Shown here piece after piece: positions 15,130 through 23,125 of a stretch of 24,222 nucleotides of DNA. The stretch's first letter is position 1. Every line of letters begins with the position of its first letter. A model generated the notes under the pieces. It saw only the letters and a program-made list of their open reading frames with translations, did not search any database and was not told the origin of the DNA. The position numbers and the translations under genes were made by a program. The stretch lies in the NCBI GenBank assembly GCA_030425715.1, contig JAUIAA010000004.1:1-24222 (forward strand), written 5' to 3'. The stretch is from Bacteroidia bacterium (GTDB lineage Bacteria; Bacteroidota; Bacteroidia; Flavobacteriales; Flavobacteriaceae).

Positions 15130-17084
15130 CTTTTCACATCTTTAAACTTAAACACATATGCAGTACCGTTTTGGGTAAACCTGTCCATTTTACCATCTAA
15201 CTGTTGTGTAAGCAACTCAATAAGATGTGTTCCAAATCCAGTACCATGAATGAACTCATCTTGCTTCTGCCCTATACCATTATCGGCAATTTTTAACACC
15301 AAATTTTTTTCAATATCCTTCTTTAAGGATATCACTATTTTTCCTTCTCTATGGTTTGGAAATGCATATTTTAAAGCATTGTTTAGAATTTCATTTGTAA
15401 TTAAACCCAACGGAACTGCTGTATCTACATCTACCTCAATTGGTTCCATTTCAAAAATCAAGTCTATTCTGTTTTCTGCCCCAAAAGCATCTAATATATG
15501 TTGCCCCAAATTGATAAAATAATCTTTCATTTCAATGGTAGAAAGCTTTACACCTTGGTACAATCTTTGGTGAATCATACTCATAGAATACACTCTATTC
15601 CTACTTTCATCCATTACCTCAATTACTTTTGGATCTTTTATTTTTGCTGCTTGTAAAGCGAGTAAACTGGAAACAATGCCCAAATTGTTTTTTACTCGAT
15701 GGTGAATTTCCTTCAATAAAAATTGATTTTCCCTATTTTGTTTTTCTAACAATCTGCTTTTCAATCTATTATTTCTTACTGTGATAAGTGTAACAATTAA
15801 CAATAGCAAAAGCAGACTAGCAATAACAATTATTAAAGTTTGTCTGGATTGTTGTTTTTTTAATCTAGTTTCTTGAACCTGAATGGTACTCTCTTTTTGA
15901 GCAACTTCAAACTCAGTTTGTAACAGTGATATTCGTTGATCGGCTTCTGCAGTAAAAATTTTGTTTTTCAGTTTATCATATTCCGCGAAAGCGAGATAAG
16001 CATCTTTATAATTATGAGTTCCTGCCAAAGATTTTCCCAAAGACTCGTAGGCTTGGCTTAAGTAATAACTATCGCCAAAATCACTAGTAGCAACAGTTAT
16101 CGATTTTTGTAAACTAGTAACTGCAGATTGATATTTGCCCTCTAGGTATTCTAGTTTACCCACAGACAAATAAGCTCTCATTAACAAAAAATTATTGTCA
16201 ATCATTTCGGCATATTTTATAGCCTTTTTCCCTGCTCTATGTGCATTTTTATATTCCTTTAAAAAAGCATACAAGTCTGTGATAGAAATATAGATATCGG
16301 ACAAATTATTGTAAAAGCCGTAGCGTTCTCCTATGGCAATGGCATGCTCAAAATACTGCTTTGCCTTGTTGTACTTTTTTAATGCCAAATAATTGTTTCC
16401 TACCACATACAGAGTAAAATCGTAGTCTAAATCATTTATTTGTCTCTCTTCAAAATAAGAAAGAGATTTTAAACCATACTCTAATCCTTTTTCCCATTTA
16501 GATTGTTTCCAAAATAAGTTACTTATATCGCTATACGCTACAGCAATCACACGTTTATCATTTGTGCTTTTACCCAATTCAAGGCATTCCTTAGCGTAAT
16601 TAGCAGCCATATCAATTTCTCCTTTTCTTTCATAAACATAACCTATTTGGGTATTTAACATTGGGAGGTCACTAGTAAATACCTTTGTTTTAGCTTCATG
16701 CAATACCACAAGTGCGCTATCTAATTTTTCTTGCCGTAATAATATGGCTCCCTGAGTAATTTGAAATCTTCCATACCAAAGGGTGTCCTTTTTTTCTTTG
16801 GTAAGTTTTAATCCTATGTTAACAAATTTTACAGACTGCTTTAAGTTTCTAGTATGCCAATAGTAAGCAAGATCGTTTAGCATGCTAAACTTTATAGAAT
16901 CTGTTTTTATTTTTGGATAAGTTTCCTCCAACACTTGCAAGTAAGAAGCGCCAAAATTATCGGTATCTACAAATACTTTGGTGTAAACCTCTTTGGGTTC
17001 TAGCTGCACAATTTGCCCACATACGTTTGTTACACTACAAAGCGTAAATAGTACTAGCAAATAAACAAATCCAGCAAACTGCAT
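15126..17084 (-). CDS. TPR-containing sensor histidine kinase, HisKA_2 type
   Basis: Membrane sensor kinase of 652 residues. Residues 1-23 are a signal peptide. A large periplasmic part (about 60-375) is built of TPR-like helix pairs, for example QIGYVYERKGEIDMAANYAKE, SVGKLEYLEGKYQSAVTSLQ. A coiled coil (about 385-412) precedes a single membrane segment (416-436). The cytoplasmic part starts with a linker helix, then the HisKA_2 dimerisation box EIHHRVKNNLGIVSSLLALQ with His461 as probable phosphorylation site, and an HATPase domain with N box NEILNNALKYA (564-574), G1 DNGIG (601-605) and GTGFGTHLI. It is expected to phosphorylate the adjacent LytTR regulator; the ligand is probably a protein or peptide bound by the TPRs (inference). 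It has a shared regulatory element upstream. Confidence 0.93.
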   Translation of the reverse strand: MQFAGFVYLLVLFTLCSVTNVCGQIVQLEPKEVYTKVFVDTDNFGASYLQVLEETYPKIKTDSIKFSMLNDLAYYWHTRNLKQSVKFVNIGLKLTKEKKDTLWYGRFQITQGAILLRQEKLDSALVVLHEAKTKVFTSDLPMLNTQIGYVYERKGEIDMAANYAKECLELGKSTNDKRVIAVAYSDISNLFWKQSKWEKGLEYGLKSLSYFEERQINDLDYDFTLYVVGNNYLALKKYNKAKQYFEHAIAIGERYGFYNNLSDIYISITDLYAFLKEYKNAHRAGKKAIKYAEMIDNNFLLMRAYLSVGKLEYLEGKYQSAVTSLQKSITVATSDFGDSYYLSQAYESLGKSLAGTHNYKDAYLAFAEYDKLKNKIFTAEADQRISLLQTEFEVAQKESTIQVQETRLKKQQSRQTLIIVIASLLLLLLIVTLITVRNNRLKSRLLEKQNRENQFLLKEIHHRVKNNLGIVSSLLALQAAKIKDPKVIEVMDESRNRVYSMSMIHQRLYQGVKLSTIEMKDYFINLGQHILDAFGAENRIDLIFEMEPIEVDVDTAVPLGLITNEILNNALKYAFPNHREGKIVISLKKDIEKNLVLKIADNGIGQKQDEFIHGTGFGTHLIELLTQQLDGKMDRFTQNGTAYVFKFKDVKS

Positions 17085-17159
17085 ATAAATTAGATGGTTA
17101 AAATGGCTTACTAATTTACAATTAAATTAACTCGCTTTGATAAAAAGAAGTTACAACTG

Positions 17160-17186
17160 GGACAAATATACCACCTCTTCGTCCTA
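17160..17186 (-). promoter_or_regulatory. shared regulatory element, copy 2 (upstream of sensor kinase)
   Basis: On the minus strand TAGGAC (17186-17181), 14 nt, TTTGTCC (17166-17160), with the -7 box TATATTTG at 17170-17163, an exact TAnnTTTG match. The distance from TAGGAC to the -7 box (10 nt) is the same as in copy 1. No good TTG -33 box is present, as expected for an activator-dependent promoter. It lies 75 nt before the kinase ATG and 80 nt before the divergent lipoprotein gene. Confidence 0.68.
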
Positions 17187-17266
17187 AACAGGTTGAATAT
17201 AAGGTTGTATTTGAGCAATTTAGATCTTGTAAATAAATGGATTAAAATAAGATTACTGCAAAAGAT

Positions 17267-17797
17267 ATGCTCTATAAAATGATAACGTACTTCAGTTTTA
17301 CACTCTTACTTCTTGCTTGTGAAAACTTGCAAAAAACTAATAATGAAACCATTGCAGAAATAAATTTAGAAAATGAAATGAAAAAAAATATCCAATTTTT
17401 GATAAGTGAATGTTGGAATAATAAAAACACCAAGGCTTTAAATGAAATTACGGTAGAAAACTTTACACGCAAAATGAATGGCATTGTAGTAGCTAATAAC
17501 CAAATAGAAATGGATGCGTATATGCAAGTGTTTTTTACTGCTTTTCCTGATTTATTTATCAAAATAGATAGTCTCTATGTAAAGGACCAACAAACCTTTA
17601 CCCATTGGCATTTTACAGGCACCAATACTGGAGTGTTTGGCGAAAACAAAGCTACTGGGAAAAAAGTAAAAATAAATGGTTATTCCACAATGCAATGCAA
17701 CAAAAGTGGAAAAATACTAGAAGAAGAAATATTTTTTAACGAATTGGAAATGTTACAACAACTAGGTTACACTTTAGTGCCGCCAGTATTACAATAA
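17267..17797 (+). CDS. SnoaL/NTF2-like lipoprotein (ester-cyclase-like)
   Basis: A 176-residue lipoprotein: signal MLYKMITYFSFTLLLLAC with lipobox cysteine Cys18. The mature part is an NTF2-like cone of the SnoaL-like polyketide-cyclase/ester-cyclase group: helix IQFLISECWNNKNTKALNEI, YMQVFFTAFPDLFIKIDSLYV, HWHFTGTNTG, then ATGKKVKINGYSTM and FNELEMLQQLGY, the usual order in that family. Such proteins bind or convert small ligands, but many are non-enzymatic. It starts the plus-strand run 17267-20266 and is divergent from the sensor kinase, sharing the region with copy 2 of the regulatory element. Specific function unknown. Confidence 0.82.
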   Translation: MLYKMITYFSFTLLLLACENLQKTNNETIAEINLENEMKKNIQFLISECWNNKNTKALNEITVENFTRKMNGIVVANNQIEMDAYMQVFFTAFPDLFIKIDSLYVKDQQTFTHWHFTGTNTGVFGENKATGKKVKINGYSTMQCNKSGKILEEEIFFNELEMLQQLGYTLVPPVLQ

Positions 17798-17826
17798 ACA
17801 ATTATTAATCAAAATCCCCCTTAATT

Positions 17827-18594
17827 ATGAAAACCTTAAAACGAATCTTTATTTTAACCATTTGTATTGTTTTTGTTACTCCATTTCTTTGGGCACAAAA
17901 TGAAAACCGTCAAGCTTATTGGGTACATACAGATGAAGTAAATCCATCCATGATGAGAACCTATGAAAAAGTGTCAAAAGAATTTGTAGAAGCCTGTAAA
18001 AAACACAAATTAAAAGGTGCAGATTATTTCACCTTAAGATCGGATGACATGAAGTATATTACAATTGCACCAATCAATAGCATGGCCGATTTTGATAACA
18101 ATCCGTTAAAACCGTTACAAGAAAAAATGGGAAAAGAAGCCTTTGCTAAATTGTTTGAGAATTTTAACCAATGTTACGACAATCATTACGATGCTGTAAT
18201 TTGGCTAAATAAAGATTTGTCTTATATGCCAGAAGGTGAACATTTTGCACCTGCAGATGAAGACTATAGAGAGTTTACTTATTACCACTATTCCCCGGCT
18301 AATCGCAATAAAATGATTGAAATATCTAAAGGGTTTAAAGAATTATATAAAAATAAAGGTTCAAAATCCTATTATAGAATTTACACCAATGGCTTTGGAG
18401 AAAGAGGAACCTATATAATGGTGGCCATGTCGGCAAAAAGCGCTGAAGATGCAGCAAAAAAACAAGAAGAAAACAAAAAACTAATTGGAGATTCTCAAAA
18501 GGAACTTGTTGATAGACTACTTAAATATACCACAAAAACAGAACATCATACAGGTTGGATACGCGATGATTTATCGTACTCAGCAACCAATTAA
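17827..18594 (+). CDS. secreted protein with two related halves, function unknown
   Basis: A 255-residue exported protein. The signal peptide is residues 1-23 (cleavage after Ala23, before QNENR). I recognise no named family. Two halves look alike: about 29-132 (AYWVHTDEVNPSMMRTYEKVSKEF ... AVIWLNKDLSYMP) and about 146-253 (FTYYHYSPANRNKMIEISKGF ... HTGWIRDDLSYSA). Each begins with an aromatic strand, an N-x-x-M helix and a second strand, and each ends in D-L-S-Y. The alternation of strands and helices suggests two ferredoxin-like (dimeric alpha/beta-barrel type) repeats, which is an inference. It lies 29 nt after the SnoaL-like lipoprotein, likely in one transcript. Confidence 0.75.
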   Translation: MKTLKRIFILTICIVFVTPFLWAQNENRQAYWVHTDEVNPSMMRTYEKVSKEFVEACKKHKLKGADYFTLRSDDMKYITIAPINSMADFDNNPLKPLQEKMGKEAFAKLFENFNQCYDNHYDAVIWLNKDLSYMPEGEHFAPADEDYREFTYYHYSPANRNKMIEISKGFKELYKNKGSKSYYRIYTNGFGERGTYIMVAMSAKSAEDAAKKQEENKKLIGDSQKELVDRLLKYTTKTEHHTGWIRDDLSYSATN

Positions 18595-18609
18595 TCATTT
18601 ACCAAACAA

Positions 18610-18634
18610 AGCCCATGACATTATTTCATGGGCT
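18610..18634 (+). terminator. hairpin AGCCCATGA / TCATGGGCT between 18594 and 18651
   Basis: A perfect 9-bp inverted repeat with a 7-base loop lies 15 nt after the stop of the secreted-protein gene. It is followed only by ATTTAAAAAA, so as a terminator it is weak on the plus strand; it may instead attenuate or stabilise the upstream mRNA. It covers the ATG at 18615, which argues that the next gene starts at 18651. Confidence 0.6.
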
Positions 18635-18650
18635 ATTTAAAAAACATATC

Positions 18651-19217
18651 ATGAATAATTTAAGAAAAAATCACCTTGCTATAGGTAAAAAACTAATCGT
18701 ATTAGGAATTGCAATCCTCTTATTTACAGCCTGCCAGAAGGCAAAGCAACGCTATACACAAAGTTCTCCAGAAATTGAAACTGTAAAAGCGGTAATCAAA
18801 GATTATGAAAATAAGGATTGGGCAGCTTTAAAAATGCACTATGCAGATACCTCCAAAACTTTTTTTAATAGTTCTAAACCTATGAGTACTGATGAGTTAA
18901 TTAAATACCACCAAAACAACGATGCCAATTATAGCTCGAGAGGTTTCATTGCTGATGAATCAGAATTTGAAATGGTTCTTGCCGATGATGGTAAAACTTG
19001 GGTGAATTTTTGGGGAATGTGGAAAGGTACTTTGGCCGCCAATGGACAAGAGTTTATAGTTCCGATTCATCTAACTGCTAGATTTATTGATGGGAAAATT
19101 GTAAGAGATTATGGCTATTGGGATAACGCTCCAGTAACGCTTGCATTGCAAAAAATAGAGGCAGAAAAAGTAGCTGCCAATGCAGATGAAATCTTAAATA
19201 AAGAAGAAGGAAATTAA
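18651..19217 (+). CDS. NTF2/SnoaL-like lipoprotein
   Basis: A 188-residue lipoprotein from the ATG at 18651. This start gives a clean signal (positively charged MNNLRKNHLAIGKK, hydrophobic core, lipobox FTAC with Cys28), while the in-frame ATG at 18615 lies in a hairpin and adds a poor N-terminus. The mature part is NTF2-like: IETVKAVIKDYENKDWAALKMHYADTSKTFFN, MSTDELIKYHQ, WGMWKGTLAANGQEFIVPIHLTARFIDGKIVRDYGYWDNAPV. It is the second protein of this fold in the run and only distantly like the first. The O-methyltransferase gene follows after 11 nt. Ligand or activity unknown. Confidence 0.8.
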   Translation: MNNLRKNHLAIGKKLIVLGIAILLFTACQKAKQRYTQSSPEIETVKAVIKDYENKDWAALKMHYADTSKTFFNSSKPMSTDELIKYHQNNDANYSSRGFIADESEFEMVLADDGKTWVNFWGMWKGTLAANGQEFIVPIHLTARFIDGKIVRDYGYWDNAPVTLALQKIEAEKVAANADEILNKEEGN

Positions 19218-19228
19218 AAAAAATAAGC

Positions 19229-20266
19229 ATGGAAACCACAATACAAAAAGAAGTTACTCCCGATAAAATCATGCAAATTGGCATGGGTTTTTGGGCATCA
19301 AAAACCCTTTTAGTTGCCGTAAATATGGGTTTGTTTTCGCTTTTAGCGGATAAAGAATTTTCTGGCAAAGAAATTCAACAACATTTAAAGCTCAATAATA
19401 GAAGTCTTTACGATTTTTTAGATGCTTTGGTTGCGCTTGGTTTTTTAAAAAGAAAAGGTATAAAAGAAACCGCTATCTATTCTAATAATGAAGATGCTAG
19501 GATTTTTCTAGACCAAAATAAGCCCACCTATGTTGGTGGTATTTTGGAAATGGCAAACAATAGATTATTTTCTTTTTGGAATAATTTAGAAGAAGCTTTA
19601 AAAACAGGCTTGCCCCAAAATGAAGCTAAAAAAGGAGGTGGCTCTCTGTTTGAAATTATTTATGCAAACCCTGTGAAATTAAAAGAATTTGTAAATGCCA
19701 TGGCTGGTGTACAAATGGGTAATTTTATTGCTTTTGCCAAACAATTTGATTTTACCAATTATGCTACGCTTTGCGATATTGGTGGTGCAGGAGGATTCCT
19801 TGCTGCACATGTTTGCATACAAAATCCGCAAATGAAATGCACAACTTTTGATTTAGTACCTGTACAACCTATAGCGCAAGAAAACATAACCAATCTTAAT
19901 TTAGAAAAAAAAGTAAAAGTTGTTTCTGGTGATTTTTTTACAGAAGATTTTCCTAAAGCAGATGTCATTACCATGGGAAATATTCTTCATGATTGGGGAA
20001 AAGAAGACAAACTCATTCTGATTAAAAAAGCGTACAACGCGTTACCAAAAGGTGGCGCACTGGTCGTAATTGAAAATATTATTGACAACAACCGATTGCA
20101 AAATACATTCGGTTTGTTGATGTCATTAAATATGTTGATTGAAACAGAAAAAGGCTATGATTTCTCGGCTTCTGATTTTGAAGAACTGGCCATACAAGCA
20201 GGATTTCAAAAATTTAAAATCTTACCGTTAGCCGGACCTACAAGTGCAGCAATTGCTTATAAATAA
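19229..20266 (+). CDS. O-methyltransferase family protein (PF00891-like) with N-terminal dimerisation domain
   Basis: A 345-residue SAM-dependent enzyme. Residues about 12-95 form a winged-helix-like dimerisation domain (GMGFWASKTLLVAVNMGLFSLLA, KLNNRSLYDFLDALVALGFLKRKG). The catalytic domain has motif I ATLCDIGGAGGFLAAH (179-194), TTFDLVPVQP, VVSGDFFTEDFPKADVITMGNILHDWGKED with His254 at the place of the general base of plant-type O-methyltransferases, and LPKGGALVVIE. The family methylates hydroxyl groups of small aromatic or isoprenoid molecules; the substrate here is unknown. It is the last gene of the run, and the second two-domain methyltransferase within 7 kb. Confidence 0.87.
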   Translation: METTIQKEVTPDKIMQIGMGFWASKTLLVAVNMGLFSLLADKEFSGKEIQQHLKLNNRSLYDFLDALVALGFLKRKGIKETAIYSNNEDARIFLDQNKPTYVGGILEMANNRLFSFWNNLEEALKTGLPQNEAKKGGGSLFEIIYANPVKLKEFVNAMAGVQMGNFIAFAKQFDFTNYATLCDIGGAGGFLAAHVCIQNPQMKCTTFDLVPVQPIAQENITNLNLEKKVKVVSGDFFTEDFPKADVITMGNILHDWGKEDKLILIKKAYNALPKGGALVVIENIIDNNRLQNTFGLLMSLNMLIETEKGYDFSASDFEELAIQAGFQKFKILPLAGPTSAAIAYK

Positions 20267-20322
20267 AATTATTAGACATATTCGAAAAGTTGAAATAAAA
20301 AATTTATCTTACTAACCAATCC

Positions 20323-20354
20323 TTATTTATTATAAATAATCCTAGGCAGGATTA
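20323..20354. repeat. two adjacent inverted repeats upstream of the hydrolase gene
   Basis: TTATTTA-TTA-TAAATAA (20323-20339) overlaps by three bases TAATCCT-AGGC-AGGATTA (20337-20354). They lie in the 106-nt space before the ATG at 20373. Neither is followed by a T tract in the plus direction, so they look more like operator or leader structure than a terminator of the upstream methyltransferase gene. Confidence 0.45.
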
Positions 20355-20372
20355 AAATAACAAGTTACTTTA

Positions 20373-21464
20373 ATGAAAAAATACAATCAACAATATAATA
20401 GTAGGTATCCATTCGCTAGAAATACCATCTATTTTTTTCTTATTACCCTAAGTTTTTTATTAAGCTGTACCGAAAAACAAGTGGTAAAAACGGAATCGAA
20501 TAACGAATCTACTTATTTAGATTTTTCTAAAATAGACGATCAATTTACGGGAGGTATTAAAATGATACCTATAAAAACGGATAAAAGGACATTTAAGGTT
20601 TGGACTAAAACCGTTGGAAACAATCCGAAAATGAAAGTACTCCTGCTTCATGGAGGCCCAGGAGCAACACATGAATTGTACGAATGTTTTGATGGATATT
20701 TACCACAAGAAGGAATTGAGTATATTTATTACGATCAGTTAGGCTCTTACTATAGCGACCAGCCCAAAGATACTACACTTTGGACCATAGAAAGATTTGT
20801 AGATGAGGTGGAACAAGTGCGTAAGGCTTTAAAGCTCAACAAAGACAACTTTTATTTATTAGGGCAATCTTGGGGAGGGATTTTAGCCATGGAATACGCT
20901 TTAAAACACCAAGAAAATTTAAAAGGTTTGATAATTTCTAATATGATGGCTAGTGCCCCAGAATACAATTCTTATGCACAGCAAGTATTGGGTCCAAAAA
21001 TGGATCCCGCTATTTTTAAAGAAATTCAAGAAATTGAAGCCAATAAAGATTTTGAAAATCCACGTTATAACGAGCTACTAATGAATCATCATTATACCGA
21101 ACATGTTTTACGTATGCCTCTAGACCAATGGCCAGAATCTATCAACCGTACCTTTAAACACCTCAACCCAGAAGTTTACGTATATATGCAAGGCTATAGC
21201 GAATTTGGCATTACAGGAGATGCTACTTTAAAAAATTGGGATGTGAAGAACCAATTAAAAAATATTTCTGTTCCAACTTTAGTGATTGGTAGCAGTCATG
21301 ACACCATGGATCCTAAACATATGGAGTGGATTTCAAAAGAAGTGCAAAAGGGTCAATTTTTACTTTGTCCTAATGGCAGCCATTTAGCACAATACGACGA
21401 CCAGAAAACCTATTTTAAGGGATTAATTAAATTTATTAAAGACGTTGACAGCAATAACTTTTAA
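20373..21464 (+). CDS. alpha/beta hydrolase lipoprotein, proline iminopeptidase type (S33)
   Basis: A 363-residue lipoprotein (signal up to LLSC, Cys32) with a full alpha/beta hydrolase domain. Seen: oxyanion motif HGGPG at 93-97, YYDQLGSYYSDQP at 119-131, nucleophile elbow GQSWGG with Ser166, acid Asp310 in GSSHDTMDP and His337 in NGSHLAQYDD. HGGPG and GQSWGG are typical of proline iminopeptidases and related S33 peptidases, but relatives include other amidases and esterases. Being membrane-anchored outside the cytoplasm it may trim N-terminal prolines from peptides for uptake. It is followed 13 nt later by the AMP-forming ligase. Confidence 0.87.
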   Translation: MKKYNQQYNSRYPFARNTIYFFLITLSFLLSCTEKQVVKTESNNESTYLDFSKIDDQFTGGIKMIPIKTDKRTFKVWTKTVGNNPKMKVLLLHGGPGATHELYECFDGYLPQEGIEYIYYDQLGSYYSDQPKDTTLWTIERFVDEVEQVRKALKLNKDNFYLLGQSWGGILAMEYALKHQENLKGLIISNMMASAPEYNSYAQQVLGPKMDPAIFKEIQEIEANKDFENPRYNELLMNHHYTEHVLRMPLDQWPESINRTFKHLNPEVYVYMQGYSEFGITGDATLKNWDVKNQLKNISVPTLVIGSSHDTMDPKHMEWISKEVQKGQFLLCPNGSHLAQYDDQKTYFKGLIKFIKDVDSNNF

Positions 21465-21477
21465 TTTATAACCATCT

Positions 21478-23121
21478 ATGCCAAATTTTAATTCTTCTAT
21501 TGAGGCTTTTCTTTATTGGGAAAAAGAAACTCCCAATAACCTGTTTTTAATTCAAAATTTTGAATCCAATCCACATAAATTAAGTTATGCACAGGCAGGA
21601 ATAGAAATAAGGAAATTTGCTGCATTTTTAAAAAAAATGGATTTGCCTGATAAAAGCCATGTTGCTATTTTGTCTAAAAATTGTTCCCACTGGATATTGG
21701 CAGATTTAGCTATTTCTATGGCCGGTTTTATCTCTATTCCTATTTACCCTACATTAACAGCCGAAGGCATTCAACAAATATTAACACATAGTGAAGCCAA
21801 AGCAATTTTTGTTGGTAAGCTAGATAACTTTGAATCGCAAAGAGAAGGCATCCCTAATATGCCCATTATTAGTGTAAAAAAATTTGGTGGCAACATTGGC
21901 TTTTTGTGGGAAGATATCCTCCAACAAACCGAACCTTTATTAGAATTCGATATGCCTACAACTGATGATTTAAAAACCATTATTTATACTTCTGGAACTA
22001 CGGGAAACCCAAAAGGAGTGATGCATACTACAGGGAATTTTTCAGTAAGTTCCAATGTTCTAACCAGTGTTCTTCCATTACCCAACCATCCTAAATTTCT
22101 TTCGTACTTACCACTGGCACACGTAGCTGAAAGAGCTATTTGTAATGGTTTATTATTTTTAGGAAGTCAGATTACCTTTGGTCATTCCATAGAAACCTTT
22201 GCCAAAAATTTAGAAGATTTACAACCTGACTTTTTCTTTGCTGTACCTCGAATTTGGACTAAATTTCAAGAAAAAATTTTGGAGACCATTCCGCAAAAAA
22301 AACTTTCCATTTTGCTTTCTATTCCTATTGTAAATCATCTGATAAAAAAGAAATTGCAAAAAAAGTTAGGCTTAGCTAGTGCAAAGTTTATCGCTTCAGC
22401 TGCAGCTCCCATATCCAATAGTTTGGTAAAATGGTACGCAAGTATTGGAATAAAAATAGAACAAGGTTATGGTATGACCGAAGATTGTTGTGTTTCGCAT
22501 TTTAATTTATCACATCAAAGCAAATTAGGCACCGTAGGAAAAGCTTTAGATGATGTGCAAATAAAATTCTCTGAAGAAGGAGAAATTTTAATCAAAAACA
22601 ACTGTCTTTTTAAGGGATATTTTAAAGCTCCAGAAATTACCGCATCTGTATTTGACGAGGAAGGCTATTTTAAAACTGGCGATATTGGCGAATATGACCA
22701 TGAAGGCTATCTTACCATTACTGGAAGAGTAAAAGACCAATTTAAAACGGATAAAGGCAAGTATATTTCTCCTGCACCTATTGAATTACAAATTTCCAAA
22801 AATACGGCTATTGAACAAATTTGCATTGTAGGAACTGGTATACCGCAACCTATTGCATTAATTACTCCATCCACTTTAGGCAAAGGCAAAGGCAAAGAGA
22901 AATTAAGTGAGAGTTTGTTTCAAACCGTATTAGAAATCAATCCAAGTTTAGAAAAACATGAAAAAATTGAAAAAGTAGTAGTTATGTCAAAAGAATGGAA
23001 TGTAGACAACGGATTTACCACACCTACCTTAAAAATTAAACGCAATAGCTTAGAGCGTGTGTACCAACCGCTCTATAAAACTTGGTTTGACGCCCCAGAA
23101 AAAGTAATATTTATTGACTAA
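21478..23121 (+). CDS. long-chain acyl-CoA synthetase-type AMP-forming ligase
   Basis: Activates a carboxylic acid with ATP and joins it to coenzyme A. 547 residues. Seen: P-loop-like motif TIIYTSGTTGNPKGVMH (167-183), LPLAHVAERA (211-220), the A5 motif QGYGMTE (329-335), YFKTGDIGEYDHEGYLTITGRVKDQF across 397-422 with the ATP-ribose Asp402, and the hinge and Lys region TDKGKYISPAPIE. The AERA signature and overall layout match the long-chain fatty-acyl-CoA synthetase group. A tandem GGCAAA triplet (22879-22896) encodes GKGKGK in the C-terminal domain. It is shorter than typical 590-600-residue relatives. It lies 13 nt after the hydrolase and 4 nt before the membrane acyltransferase-like gene. 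Confidence 0.9.
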   Translation: MPNFNSSIEAFLYWEKETPNNLFLIQNFESNPHKLSYAQAGIEIRKFAAFLKKMDLPDKSHVAILSKNCSHWILADLAISMAGFISIPIYPTLTAEGIQQILTHSEAKAIFVGKLDNFESQREGIPNMPIISVKKFGGNIGFLWEDILQQTEPLLEFDMPTTDDLKTIIYTSGTTGNPKGVMHTTGNFSVSSNVLTSVLPLPNHPKFLSYLPLAHVAERAICNGLLFLGSQITFGHSIETFAKNLEDLQPDFFFAVPRIWTKFQEKILETIPQKKLSILLSIPIVNHLIKKKLQKKLGLASAKFIASAAAPISNSLVKWYASIGIKIEQGYGMTEDCCVSHFNLSHQSKLGTVGKALDDVQIKFSEEGEILIKNNCLFKGYFKAPEITASVFDEEGYFKTGDIGEYDHEGYLTITGRVKDQFKTDKGKYISPAPIELQISKNTAIEQICIVGTGIPQPIALITPSTLGKGKGKEKLSESLFQTVLEINPSLEKHEKIEKVVVMSKEWNVDNGFTTPTLKIKRNSLERVYQPLYKTWFDAPEKVIFID

Positions 23122-23125
23122 CCTT

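Noticed and set aside
15250..15522. 90-codon plus-strand frame opposite the sensor kinase
   Set aside because: It is antisense to the conserved HATPase domain, has no recognisable protein features, and is a shadow of the kinase codons.
18615..18617. ATG at 18615 as start of the second NTF2-like lipoprotein
   Set aside because: It lies inside a perfect 9-bp hairpin and gives a worse signal peptide than ATG 18651.
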